Assembly (NCBI GenBank): GCA_030280995.1
Contig: JASXTE010000005.1
Coordinates: 18,615,501 to 18,679,500 of the forward strand
Direction: 5' to 3'
Origin: Hemileia vastatrix
Taxonomy: Eukaryota > Basidiomycota > Pucciniomycetes > Pucciniales > Zaghouaniaceae
DNA length: 64,000 nucleotides
Under the pieces are notes generated by a model. It worked only from the letters and a program-made list of their open reading frames with translations, did not search any database and was not told the DNA's origin. Both the position numbers and the translations under genes were made by a program. Below are positions 26,287 to 37,086 of this stretch, in pieces (the stretch's first letter is position 1; every line of letters starts with the position of its first letter).

Positions 26287-27121
26287 TGTCAGCCAGGCTA
26301 CTAGACTTACCCAGTAAAATAATTATTTATTTATCGGGATGAAGCCACGCCTTTTTATTATTATTATTAATTTTATTTTACTTACTTTAAATTTACATGT
26401 AATAAATTATTTAGTCACAAAAGAAGTAAATTTAGTGAAAATTTCAAATTAATATTAATTTTCCTATATATATATTTTAGTTTTATTTTTTTTTTACTGT
26501 GCTCAAATGACAGTTGAAGGGAAATAAGAATCAAAATGTTAAAATACAATATTAAAATAAAAAAAGCGTTTTTAATATTTGAAATATAATTTAAAATAAA
26601 AAAAAATATGTTCAAAAAATCAAATTACTTATTTAAAAAAAAAAAGTACCGGAATTTTAAATAAATAATTTTCTTTTGACATATACAGTAAATAGAATAT
26701 TCTAAAAACATTCTTTATAGAACAATATTATAATTTGAAATGTTCTTTCTTCTGAAAAATTCTTCCCTTCTCTCACACACTTGTATTTAGGATTTTTTAC
26801 TCCATCATTTTTCTCTCCTTTTCTTATATAAAGCCTCCCTTTCTGGTTGTTTTTGATTCATTAAATTACTTACTTATATTATCAAACACTTATTCCACTT
26901 AATTACTTATTAATATTTATTATTGGTTTTATTAAATTAAAACTACACATTACTATCTCATTAATTTATAATAATAATTAAAAATTCTTACCTCTTAAAT
27001 TTGAGTAAAATTAAAAAAAAGATAGATAAAGGTACTCTAAAAACTTTGAAATCCTGAAATTCCACTATTACCGCCGTTGGACCACCGTAAAAACCTTCTA
27101 GACTTAAAAGACCCCTTGATA
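26287..27121 (+). repeat. Solo LTR inserted in integrase of element D
   Basis: 835 bp, begins TGTCAGCCAGGCTACTAGAC and ends CCCCTTGATA. Flanks CTGTT and CTGTC, one mismatch. It splits the integrase between the YNST and KPFELW blocks conserved in element A. Confidence 0.8.
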
Positions 27122-27789
27122 CTGTCTCTGAGAAAAGCCTTTTGAGTTCTGGTTAGGTTATGTCCCAAATACTCCTGCTAAAATTCTCAATAATAAATTA
27201 AAAAAGTTGGAACTACATCCTGGTGTAAAATATATGCAACAACTATGTAGAAAAATTCTCAAAGTTATATTGATATGGCATTCGAATATAAGAAAAAAAG
27301 CTGGGATAAATCCCATAAAGAATACATCTTTGATAAGGTTGATGAAGTACTGATATCGACAGTCAAATGTAATTTAAAGGGAAATAACAAATTAAAGGAT
27401 TCATTTGTAGGTCCATTTATTGTTAAAAAATGATTGGTGATAATGCAGTAGAAGTAGAACTGTATTCTCCATATGATAGAAAACATCCTGTTTTCCCCAT
27501 TTCCCTGCTAAAGCCTTATACTTTCAAAAGTTACTTATTTCCTAAAGGAAAAGGTAGACCTAAGAAAATCACCAAGAAGTCACAGAAACTGCAGAAATTG
27601 ATGAAATTCTCAATGATAGACTCATCACTGCTGAAAAGGGTACTGAATATTTATTGATATTTAAAAATAAATTATCTGAGAATGATTCATGGATACCTGG
27701 AAAAGAAATTTCTAACCTTTCAACTCTATTAAAAAGTATAAGAAGAAAAAATCTTAGTATTTTTTTTATTGTTTTTCAAAGTGAGGGAG

Positions 27790-28754
27790 TGTCAGCCAGG
27801 CTGCACCAGGAGTCCAGTAAATGTTATAATATTTTATTTGACCTTAAAATGGGAAATTTTTTATTTATATAATGCATGTAAATAAAGATTATATTGAACA
27901 ATAAAATTAAATAACTTACTCATAATAATAAATTAATATAAGAGTTATATGAATTTTATTACTATATAAATTGTATATACAATTAAATCAATAAATAAAA
28001 CATTATATTCTATAAAGTATGAGTGCTTTTTATGTATTTAATAATTATAAATTATTAATTAATTAATATAATATTATATTATAATTATAAGTTATAAATT
28101 TAAATTATAATTTTATTAATTAATTAATTATATATAATTATTGAATAATTCTATACATATCTTATAATCCATAAATATTGGGCACTTTTTTTGACCCTTA
28201 ATTGTTTCAGAAAAATTATTAAATAAGTTAAACACTTACTTAATATAAAATTTAGAATTTTTTACTTTAAATTAGTAATCTCATTAAATTAATTAATTTT
28301 TTGACTCAAAATAGTTATAACATTAATGAAATAGGTTAAATCAATTATTTATCCATCTTTTTTACTAAATTAATCACTTAAATTATAAATCTTACAATAC
28401 ACTTTATTTTTTATAATAGATAAAAGAGAAAACTTATACTACATTAATAAATTATATTTCAGTAACTAACCTTTTATTAATTAAAAGTATTATACAGTTA
28501 ATAGTTTTCTTTAAGAGATTTTTAAATATTATCTAATTGTGTTGTTTAAAGCAGAGAGAATAGAGTACTTACAAAGTCATAATAATCCAGTATCCATTAC
28601 AAGTCCCTAAGAACTCCCATTTTAGTCTTTCATTTTTATTCCTCTTTCAAATTTTTTCTTTCTTCTTCTTCCCCTTCTTCTTCTTCCAATTTTCCTGTTA
28701 CTTCTAGATGACTGGTGGATAGCTGATATCATTTTGAACCTTCTTCTATTGACA
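27790..28754 (+). repeat. 3' LTR of element D
   Basis: Starts TGTCAGCCAGGCTGCACC directly after a purine tract and ends TCTATTGACA. Its right half matches 18179-18637. The right boundary is inferred from the TGACA end. Confidence 0.65.
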
Positions 28755-29879
28755 GAAATTTGAAAATTTTTCCATAAAACCTACCAAATACAATCATGTT
28801 CTTTTGGATGGAGTTTTCTTGTTTATAATTTGGGGCCTCACCCATTTGTGCACTCACTATCAATTATATGTTTATCTTTTTCTGAAACTTGAATATTCTG
28901 AAATCTCATCTTTTCTATTCAAATTTATATAGAGAAGTGGGATTTAGTGCTTGGAAAAGATGATTCACATTCAAGAAAAAAATATATAAATCATCTATAA
29001 AAAATAAAAAATAAAAATATGAATTAAAGAAAATAAATAAAAGAATTAATGAAAAAAATAAGCATAACATGTATTGATCATATATAGATAGCTGAATGGA
29101 AAATAATGAAAAATCAATTCAATACATAATGGCTCATAGGAAGATTTTTCAGGTGAAAAGAAGAAGAATTTTGTTTTTAAACTAGTTTTAGATATTTTTT
29201 TTAAAAAACCCCAGTAAAGTTGGAAAAATCACCAAAATTCATGTACAGCTGATTAATACTTACATTTGATTTGGGAGAAAGAATGGTTTCTATCTTTTTC
29301 TCTTCTTTTTAGGACAGTGTTCCTCAGAGTGTTTTTTATATTCTGAGGAAGAGAGCTAAAAAGCTCAGTAAATTATAGGATTATATTTTATAGTGTAGAC
29401 AATCCTATAGTACTAGCTATAGGCCTTGACCAAGGGAGTTGGAGAAAAACCAGAAAGAATAACCCTTGTCCCTTTAGAAAAACAAGTGATATTTACCTGT
29501 TGCAGCAAATTGGAGATCTTTTTTCTAGACCCTCTAATTAAACACTCTTGACCTCTTTAAAAGTGAAAGATAATAGTCCCAGACATACTACCAGAAAGAG
29601 TTAAAATGGACAGTAATATGTTACAAAAATTACAAACCAATGAGAAAGTGAGGAACAGAGAAGTGCTGAGTAAAGAGATAGGATTCTTTCCTAAAAATCT
29701 TCCCACACACGCATCATACAGCCAGTGCACAGACCACCCTGACCTATTCCCCACCCAAAATCCAGCTTTCCCAGCCCTTTTCATGCATAAAAGTTCATTT
29801 TAGCGCTTCCCCAGCGCCTAGGCAGGCACCCCGCTTCAAGGAAGGCTTCCGCTTAGGGGTGGACTGGCCGCTTCTAGGC
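28755..29879. other. Gene-poor interval with a short GC-rich patch
   Basis: No gene recognised. 29800-29879 is unusually GC-rich, with AGCGCTTCCCCAGCGCC and GCGCC/GGCGCT-like words, unlike its surroundings; origin unknown. Open frames around 29557-29803 overlap each other on both strands and have no recognisable domain. Confidence 0.4.
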
Positions 29880-30089
29880 CCTAAAACACCCATACAACCC
29901 ATAAAAACCCTAAAAACGCTATAAACCCATAACTTCACTAATAAACAAGATAAACACACATAAGACATACCAAAATGAAAAGAAAATAAAGGAAAATAAT
30001 CTGAGACATAATAAATGACCCTAGATTAAGCCTAAATAAGGACCACTAAGTAATAAACTTCCAATAAATACCAATAACAACACCATAAC
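29880..30089. repeat. Left half of a diverged tandem duplication split by element E
   Basis: Shares a segment (ACACACATAAG, TACCAAAATGAA, TGAGACATAATAA, TGACCCTAG, TTAAGCCT, in order) with 36123-36260 on the other side of element E, in the same orientation. Confidence 0.7.
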
Positions 30090-31266
30090 TGTCAGCCTAA
30101 ATATCCTTAGGACTGAGTATTTCTTATTCTTAAAATAAGATAACCTTAACTAGATTAAGCTTATATCTTAAAAATAAGGTTAAAATAATAATATATATTA
30201 TTTTATTATATATATATATAATTATTATTCCATTATATAATTTATAATAGTTTAAATAGCTTATCCATGGCCTAATAGTACTTATTAAGGTGTTAATGGA
30301 GTCATAATATACTTATCTTAAGTGATATGAAGTAATTATTGACATACATAAGCTTATATGTATACATAAATCTCATATTCAGTGAAATATGCAGTATATT
30401 ATGTATATTTAGGTATATAAGTGGGTTTTAGCCCCTTAATAGCCTATAACCTTTGTTTTTCTGCTTATTTTAGGTCATATGGACGAAATCAGTGGACTCA
30501 CAATGCCTACAGAAGCATAGACACCTATATCAGGCGCATACACCCAGTTTGGACAACTGAAATTACTTCCTTGGATGGTTATTCACGGATTTATGGGTTG
30601 GAAGGATGTTTCTGGGTTAATGTGGATTCTTTGGGATGTTATTGGGGGCTTGGACATTTTATTTGTTTCCTTTATATGCTTTTAGTTTCATTAAATCTCT
30701 TTTTGATCATTTATTTTACCTGTTTCTTTATGGTATCCGCTTTTATCTGGGTTTTCTATTTATGGTATGACTCTGTGTTATTATTAATAGTGATGGAGGG
30801 TCCTTACTGGAGGTCTGGGTGTTGAAACTGCTTGAAGTGGACGCCATGGGGAGGTGATGGGCCCTCACAGTGCTGTAATTGCCGGGGATAGCAGTGACAT
30901 CATCTGGATTGAAGGTCTGTGCACTCCAGTGGATTTGGGTATAAGTAAGGAGGGATTTTGACGGTTTATTATAATCATTCAATTACTACACTTCAAAAAA
31001 ACACTATAATACAATTATTAGAAATCAGAAATATATTATAAAGCCCTTATAAATTTATATTATCTTTATAAAAGCTATAACTATATTTTATTCTTCTATT
31101 TTCCACCACTAGCACGCATTTAAATCCAAGTATTGTGAGTTTTATTTGAGTATAAATATTCTATTAGTCTTCCCCTGAGGTTTAATCACTAAATCATTTA
31201 TTAATAAGTAGTAGGACCATAAAATAACACTATTATATCATACTTATATACTAGACTATACTGACA
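30090..31266 (+). repeat. 5' LTR of element E
   Basis: Begins TGTCAGCCTAAATATCC, ends ATACTGACA. Unrelated in its body to the A/C/D LTRs but with the same terminal TGTCAGCC and TGACA. A solo copy lies at 47493-48669. Confidence 0.92.
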
Positions 31267-31777
31267 ATTGGGGGTCTTTCCTTATATTTTACTTATTATT
31301 TAGTATAAGCCTTGGGACGTGATTTTTACCTTAGTACAACTCAAAATTAACCAAATATTTGGGTCTACTGCATATAAGTGGGTCATCATAACTCATTGAT
31401 TGCGGAAAAGAACCCTTATAATAATTGTACTAATTTTTTATCATAAAAATTAGATATTTACAGTAGTAACTGTACCCAATATAAACCCAATTTCACTTGG
31501 TATTTGGACACCAATATAACACCCAATTAAATTGGTATTTGGCTAAAGATTGGTAAGCTAATTATTCACCCTTAGAGAGGTCTAGTTAAACTTATTATTA
31601 TATTTTTAACAGATTTTTTCGAATTTTTCTTATATTTTATTTAAATAAATAAAGATATAAATTCAGGGTAAGCTCCATTGCTTTTTTATTAGTAATATAA
31701 TTACTAATATCTTTTGTCTACTAATTCCATAGAGTTTTTTCCTTTTGTAGACGTAAAATATTGTTATTCTGAACAAT
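31267..31777 (+). other. Leader of element E with PBS-like site and small inverted repeats
   Basis: Starts ATTGGGGGTCTTTCC directly after the LTR, matching the corresponding site in elements A and C. Two small inverted repeats built on CCAA and TTGG occur near 31486-31500 and 31522-31535 (the second reads CCCAATTAAATTGG). The CAGTTGAC stem-loops of A and C are not present. No ORF of note. Confidence 0.45.
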
Positions 31778-34075
31778 ATGAGTGCTCCCCAGGATAGTGT
31801 AAGTGAACAGCCTGCTTATAATACCAGGTCTAAAGCTAACAAAAACTTTCCAGGACATCACCATGGAGGGACAACAGTACCCCCAGCCAGAAAGCATGAG
31901 TATAGAGGAAAAGGACGCCCTCTTAAAAAAGATAACTATAAAAAAGACGTCTCCTCCTCTTCAGGATCAACTGTCCCACCTGGCCAAACAGGTTCTGAAG
32001 CTAGAGGAATCAAAATCTCTCATGTTCAAAGAAGTAGAGCAGTTGCAAAACAATTGCAAGGTAGGATTTCAGCAGATGAATCAGGCAATGGAAGAATTAA
32101 AGGGAGGCCAGCCCAGTCAATCAAATCAGCAACCCCCTACCCAAGGAGGGTCCACTCACTCCCAGGAGAAAATCCTGGTAGACAAATGGAAATGGGACTG
32201 GTTTCACCAACAGTGGACAAGCCACAGTTGCAACAGGGATCCGCCCCCTCATCTGACTTCCTCAGCTCACCCTTACAAGGGAAAAAAGCGCCAAAAATCA
32301 GGACTGGCAACCATCCCTTGGTAAGTAACTTACCCTCTCAGATTAGACATAATACTGATAATTACAATATAGGTAATTCTATTGATGTTAAATCTGTACA
32401 AAAAATAGAGGAGGATTTAAGAAATTTAGGTTTTAGAGTAGATACACCTGACTTGTCTTTTGTCCATAATAACAGTACTATATACAATGATAATACAGTT
32501 AATCCTCAGTTGCAACCACCTACTAGTGAGATGAGAAGTTCACAGGAGAGTGAGAGAATTGAAAAGGAGGACATGGAATATTTTAACAATAATCCAACTG
32601 TCCATAGAATTGTTTCAGCATTGTGGAATAGAATGACTGATTGTGAGGAACAGACAGTTAAGCTCACTAGTGATACAATTTCATCCTTAACATTGAACAT
32701 TTCTCAATTAGCAACACGTAATAAAGAATTAGAGAAAGAACATTTGTCTCTAACTCTTAAATATGATTCATTGAGTAATAAATATAATGACCTTTCAAAC
32801 AAATTTTGTGAGTTAGAAAAATTATATGAAACACACTTATTAAAGACTGAATCAAGAACAAAGTTATCTTTTGCCCAGACAAATCAAAGTGTCTCTGAGT
32901 TGCTACAAAGATTAACTAAAGTTGAGATTGAAACTGCCAATCTACTAATGAACCATGATAATCATAAGTATAATCAATATATTAATAATCCTTTCATTGG
33001 CAAAAGTGAATCTCATTCCTTCCCTGTACCACCACAATTAAAACCATCTGGTGGTAGTGTCAAATCTGAAAATATAAGTCACAAATCCGTGCAGGAAGAA
33101 ATACAAGACCATTTATCAAAAGTGAATGAGTTGTTGAATTTACCTAAGATTAGTGAGATAAAGTCCAATCAGAAGAACTGGCCTAAAATAGATCAGTACC
33201 CAACTTATGATGGGGAAGCCAGCTGTGATTGGCAACATTTTATTCAAAGAATTGACAACTTGAAATTCTCATATAAGTTACCAGATGAAGAGATAACATC
33301 AAAATTAATTTCTTTATTTAAGGATGTTGCTTTATTATGGTTTGAAGCTGTCTTAAGTGAGGGTAGAGACTACTCTTGGGCTGAATGGAAACAACTTATT
33401 GAAAAACAATTTGGAGGTTCTAAATTCAGGCTTACTCAGCAAAGACTGTATGAGAAGACTAGGTATAATCCGTTGAATGGTGACAAACCTATGGTATTTT
33501 TAATGAATTTAAACAAAATATTAAAAGCCATTGAGCCTCATATGGATTTTAACTTATGGAAAGATAAGATAATATACAAATTACCTATATCTGTCAAAGA
33601 CATTGTTGTAGCTAGAACATTAAATGTTACTGAATATTCTGACTTTATTAATATTTGCAATGAAATATTATTAAACCATAAGTATGAATCAAGGTATTCC
33701 ACTTATAAGCAAAATGTTGAACCTGTAAAAACTCAGAATTTAAAAACACTTCAGGAGAAGCAGAAAAAACCTACTGCACCTGTAGTACCTAAAAAGTATG
33801 AAACAAATACTTGTTATAAGTGTAACAAACCTTGGGTTAAAGGTCACAAATGTGAGGAAAACATAAATATTGTTGAAAATCAACATGAATCTGAAAATGA
33901 AGTAGAAAAGAGTAATGATTCAAGTGATTATGACAGTAATATCTCATATAGTGATGAAAATGAAGTCTGTATGTTGGAAGATGATTTGTCCATCTTTTAC
34001 AATCCAATATTAAATATAGACTCAAATGAATCTTTAATGAATTTTGAGGATGTTAAAATCATTAAGGATATATAA
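31778..34075 (+). CDS. Intact Gag of element E
   Basis: A 765-residue frame with no stop. Residues 1-200 are basic, proline- and serine-rich; about 270-380 is a long coiled-coil-like stretch (SLTLKYDSLSNKYNDLSNK); about 460-620 holds the conserved retrotransposon Gag core beginning near KNWPKIDQYPTYDGE, with ALLWFEAVL and RLYEKTRYNP blocks; a zinc knuckle CYKCNKPWVKGHKC lies at about 680 (33812-33853); the C-terminus is acidic. Gag forms the particle and binds RNA. In element A the same protein continues into protease in one frame; here the frame ends in TAA at 34073-34075, at the deletion joint. The N-terminal third overlaps a second frame (31803-32324). Confidence 0.85.
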   Translation: MSAPQDSVSEQPAYNTRSKANKNFPGHHHGGTTVPPARKHEYRGKGRPLKKDNYKKDVSSSSGSTVPPGQTGSEARGIKISHVQRSRAVAKQLQGRISADESGNGRIKGRPAQSIKSATPYPRRVHSLPGENPGRQMEMGLVSPTVDKPQLQQGSAPSSDFLSSPLQGKKAPKIRTGNHPLVSNLPSQIRHNTDNYNIGNSIDVKSVQKIEEDLRNLGFRVDTPDLSFVHNNSTIYNDNTVNPQLQPPTSEMRSSQESERIEKEDMEYFNNNPTVHRIVSALWNRMTDCEEQTVKLTSDTISSLTLNISQLATRNKELEKEHLSLTLKYDSLSNKYNDLSNKFCELEKLYETHLLKTESRTKLSFAQTNQSVSELLQRLTKVEIETANLLMNHDNHKYNQYINNPFIGKSESHSFPVPPQLKPSGGSVKSENISHKSVQEEIQDHLSKVNELLNLPKISEIKSNQKNWPKIDQYPTYDGEASCDWQHFIQRIDNLKFSYKLPDEEITSKLISLFKDVALLWFEAVLSEGRDYSWAEWKQLIEKQFGGSKFRLTQQRLYEKTRYNPLNGDKPMVFLMNLNKILKAIEPHMDFNLWKDKIIYKLPISVKDIVVARTLNVTEYSDFINICNEILLNHKYESRYSTYKQNVEPVKTQNLKTLQEKQKKPTAPVVPKKYETNTCYKCNKPWVKGHKCEENINIVENQHESENEVEKSNDSSDYDSNISYSDENEVCMLEDDLSIFYNPILNIDSNESLMNFEDVKIIKDI
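31803..32324 (+). CDS. Overprinted ORF inside gag of element E
   Basis: Open for 173 codons in the frame +1 to Gag. A likelier start is ATG 31863 (about 153 residues), since only the part after the FQD segment resembles element D. Contents: a helical charged region (LSHLAKQVLKLEESKSLMF), Q-rich linker, tryptophan motif VDKWKWDWFHQQW, then HPYKGKKRQK, ending IPW and TAA. Elements C and D carry the same motifs in the same order and relative frame, although both are decayed. Both frames are open here. No known domain recognised. Could be made by leaky scanning or be a frameshifted Gag form; it could also be non-coding today. Confidence 0.55.
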   Translation: MNSLLIIPGLKLTKTFQDITMEGQQYPQPESMSIEEKDALLKKITIKKTSPPLQDQLSHLAKQVLKLEESKSLMFKEVEQLQNNCKVGFQQMNQAMEELKGGQPSQSNQQPPTQGGSTHSQEKILVDKWKWDWFHQQWTSHSCNRDPPPHLTSSAHPYKGKKRQKSGLATIPW

Positions 34076-34828
34076 GAAGATATTGTGCTTTTGGTCTAAA
34101 TTTTAAAGACAATGACAAATTCACGCATGATTAGGTAACCCTTATCCCAGGTTTAGAATTTGCATATAATAGTACAGTACATTCTGTCACTGGCAAAAAG
34201 CCATTTGAGTTATGGTTGGGTTATGTACCTAATACCCCTGCTAAAACTCTTAATAAGTTACCTAGATTGGATATTCATCCAGGTACTAAATCTTTTCTTC
34301 AGATGCAGGAATTATGCAGAAAACATGCTCAAGAATGTATAAATAAGGCTTTTGAGTATGAAAAGAAAAGATGGGATAAAGCCCATAAAGAACAAATGCT
34401 CAAAGAGGGTGATGAAGTCCTTATTTCAACGCTACATTTCAATTTAAATGGTAATGTTAAATTGAAGGATCCATTCATTGGACCATTTGTAGTTAAAAAG
34501 ATGGTTGGTAATAATGCTGTTGAGGTTATTCTATATGCACCTTATGATAGAAAACATCCAGTATTTCCTATTTCTCTTATAAAACCATACCATTCAAATG
34601 ATACTGATCTCTTTCCAAATGAAAAGGAAGGCATAAACAGCAACCTGAAGAAATAGTGGAAAAAGCAGAAATTGAAAAGATACTTAAAAAGAGACACCTT
34701 ACTAAAGAAAAGGGAGTTGAGTATCTATTAAGATTTAAAAATAAATCAAGTGAATATGACCAGTGGATTCCTGAAAATGAAATCTCTGATCTTAAAAACC
34801 TCTTGAAAAAATTTAAATCTAAATAATA
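34076..34828 (+). pseudogene. Integrase C-terminal and chromodomain remnant of element E
   Basis: Resumes within integrase at the RRYCAFGL block. Contains YNSTVHSVT, KPFELWLGYVPN, a GPFVV GPY/F motif (about 34480) and, after a frame change near 34640, the chromodomain-like tail EYLLRFKNKSSEY and WIPENEIS ending in TAA at about 34828. Upstream integrase with the zinc finger and catalytic acids is absent. One in-frame stop (HD-stop-VTL, near 34133) and one frameshift. This is a remnant, not a gene; its value is that it dates and defines the internal deletion. Confidence 0.85.
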
Positions 34829-34940
34829 CTGTTCATTCAGTATATGTATTATAAAAATTATTTCTTTTATATTTTCACTCCTTAAGTTTAATTAAAATGT
34901 CTTAACATTTTTTTTTATTGTTTTTTTTGGGGTGAGGGAG

Positions 34941-36117
34941 TGTCAGCCTAAATATCCTTAGGACTGAGTATTTCTTATGCTTAAAATAAGATAACCTTAA
35001 CTATATTAAGCTTATATCTTAAAAATAAGGTTAAAATAATAATATATATTATTTTATTATATATATATATAATTATTATTCTATTATATAATTTATAATA
35101 GTTTAAATAGCTTATCCATGGCCTAATAATACTTATTAAGGTGTTAATGGAGTCATAATATACTTATCTTAAGTGATATGAAGTAATTATTGACATACAT
35201 AAGCTTATATGTATACATAAATCTCATATTCAGTGAAATATGCAGTATATTATGTATATTTAGGTATATAAGTGGGTTTTAGCCCCTTAATAGCCTATAA
35301 CCTTTGTTTTTCTGCTTATTTTAGGTCATATGGACGAAATCAGTGGACTCACAATGCCTACAGAAGCATAGACACCTATATCAGGCGCATACACCCAGTT
35401 TGGACAACTGAAATTACTTCCTTGGATGGTTATTCACGGATTTATGGGTTGGAAGGATGTTTCTGGGTTAATGTGGATGCTTGGGGATGTTATTGGGGGC
35501 TTGGACATTCTATTTGTTTCCTTTATATGCTTTTAGTTTCATTAAATCTCTTTTTGATCATTTATTTTACCTGTTTCTTTATGGTATCCGCTTTTATCTG
35601 GGTTTTCTATTTATGGTATGACTCTGTGTTATTATTAATAGTGATGGAGGGTCCTTACTGGAGGTCTGGGTATTGAAACTGCTTAAAGTGGACGCCATGG
35701 GGAGGTGATGGGCCCTCACAGTGCTGTAATTGCCGGGGATAGCAGTGACATCATCTGGATTGAAGGTCTGTGCACTCCAGTGGATTTGGGTATAAGTAAG
35801 GAGGGATTTTGACGGTTTATTATAATCATTCAATTACTACACTTCAAAAAAACACTATAATACAATTATTAGAAATCAGAAATATATTATAAAGCCCTTA
35901 TAAATTGATATTATCTTTATAAAAGCTATAACTATATTTTATTCTTCTATTTTCCACCACTAGCACGCATTTAAATCCAAGTATTGTGAGTTTTATTTGA
36001 GTATAACTATTCTATTAGTCTTCCCCTGAGGTTTAATCACTAAATCATTTATTAATAAGTAGTAGGACCATAAAATAACACTATTATATCATACTTATAT
36101 ACTAGACTATACTGACA
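34941..36117 (+). repeat. 3' LTR of element E
   Basis: About 99 percent identical to 30090-31266 by eye. Preceded by the purine tract GGGGTGAGGGAG. Followed by the target duplication ATAAC. Confidence 0.92.
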
Positions 36118-36122
36118 ATAAC

Positions 36123-36810
36123 TACCCTATAAAACAAGGTAACCACACATAAGGATACCAAAATGAAGAGAAAAGAAAGGACATTAAGCTGAGACATAAT
36201 AAGTGACCCTAGCTTAAGCCTCCATAAACAATACTAAATATTACATAGAGATGAAAAAATCGACTAAAAACACCATAACCCCAAATAACACCCTACATAC
36301 CAAATACCCCCAAATATGCACTCCAAAGGCCTACCCAGGGTTGGATCACCACAATAGTAGTTATTAAAATTGAATATTAATTTATATTTTTTAAGAAGTA
36401 AGGTTTCTTTTAGGCAACAGAGAAGAAATGAAAAATTCTATAACATATGGTCATAGAGGAAAATTAACCAGTGATATAGGGGAATATGTGTGAACAGAAG
36501 CTGGCTGAGAGGGATTTTTTTCCAGTTTAAAAAGACATACTAAGTTATATAATTTGATGAATCAAAGTTTTAATGGCTGAAGGATAATAGTTTTTAGATT
36601 TTAGAAATTAGAATAAAGAAAAAAAGGAATGATTTTTGTAACTATTTAAGAAAAGGAAAACATGATAAAAACCATTGAAGAATCAAATTTATCTTAAGGA
36701 AAATTGACAAAGGAAGAAGAATTTTTGAGTTGAAAAAAATTAAACCATGAGCCAGGAAAAAATGCTGGCACCTGCTAACAAGTGCCTTCCCCAATTAAAT
36801 TAACATAATA
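36123..36810. repeat. Right half of the split tandem duplication, then plain AT-rich sequence
   Basis: 36123-36260 aligns with 29930-30050. Beyond that I see no gene or repeat I can name. Confidence 0.55.
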
Positions 36811-37086
36811 AGGGGTGTAAATTCTGGAAAACTCAAACTTATCCAAGTGCATATTTCCAAAAACAAACCAGCTACAAAACTGGTGTATTTCAAAAGTAAA
36901 ATAGGTCACTAATTTCACCCAAATTCACACTTTCTCAACCAAAAGTGATGGTTTCACCATCAAGTCCAATTCCACTGATTTTTCAGCATCTTCCCACTAA
37001 TACACAACACTCCATAGCATAGCACTTTATAACTCAAAAAATTAAAACAACATTTTTATTTTCATACCATATAAGAGTAATACCTT
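36811..37086. repeat. Possible diverged end of the Myb-type TIR element
   Basis: Begins AGGGGTGTAAATTCTGG, close to the AGGGGTGTCAGTTCTGG end at 54562, and is cut by the LTR at 37087. Similarity fades after about 40 bases. Confidence 0.35.

Larger units (their letters stand above)
19997..27775 (+). pseudogene. Gag-pol relic of element D
   Basis: Begins ATG TCT AGT at 19997 with an acidic N-terminus. Visible blocks: Gag (20725-21757; a QNWPK-like segment KNWPKIDQYPTFDGD is shared with A and E), interrupted by an LTR, CCHC knuckle (CYKCNKSWQKKHVCD-like, about 23090), protease LVLDSGA near 23430, RT with YIDD at 24498-24509, RNase H 24930-25310, integrase 25370-26286, second LTR, then GPY/F and chromodomain-like tail 27122-27775. 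Numerous stops and frameshifts make it non-functional. Order and motifs are the same as in element A, on the opposite strand. Confidence 0.85.
18179..28754 (+). mobile_element. Element D: decayed + strand Ty3 chromovirus with nested insertions
   Basis: Truncated 5' LTR 18179-18637, leader with two MITEs, gag-pol relic 19997-27775, purine tract AAGTGAGGGAG, 3' LTR 27790-28754. Two solo LTRs of the A family are inserted in its coding part (22151-22933, 26287-27121). Coding parts on either side of each insertion line up with element A, so the insertions came later. The 5' LTR is cut where it meets element C. The oldest element of this clade in the window, judging from its many stops. Confidence 0.85.
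30090..36117 (+). mobile_element. Element E: young, internally deleted Ty3 chromovirus
   Basis: LTRs 30090-31266 and 34941-36117 are both 1177 bp and differ at only about 11 positions by eye. A perfect 5-bp target duplication (ATAAC, 30085-30089 and 36118-36122) brackets the element. Inside: leader, intact 765-aa Gag frame, then an abrupt join at about 34075 to the last third of integrase and the chromodomain, then the purine tract GAGGGAG and 3' LTR. Protease, RT, RNase H and the integrase catalytic core are gone. It cannot transpose alone but has ends, leader and Gag. Confidence 0.92.

Noticed and set aside
30421..30825. 134-codon open frame, repeated at 35272-35676
   Set aside because: It lies wholly inside the element E LTRs and is duplicated only because the LTRs are. 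The diverged solo LTR at 47493 does not keep it open, so it is unlikely to be a protein.
32320..32342. GTAAGT...CAG at the end of the overprinted ORF as an intron
   Set aside because: Only about 21 bases long, too short for a spliceosomal intron. A longer intron using the same donor remains possible but no acceptor is obvious.
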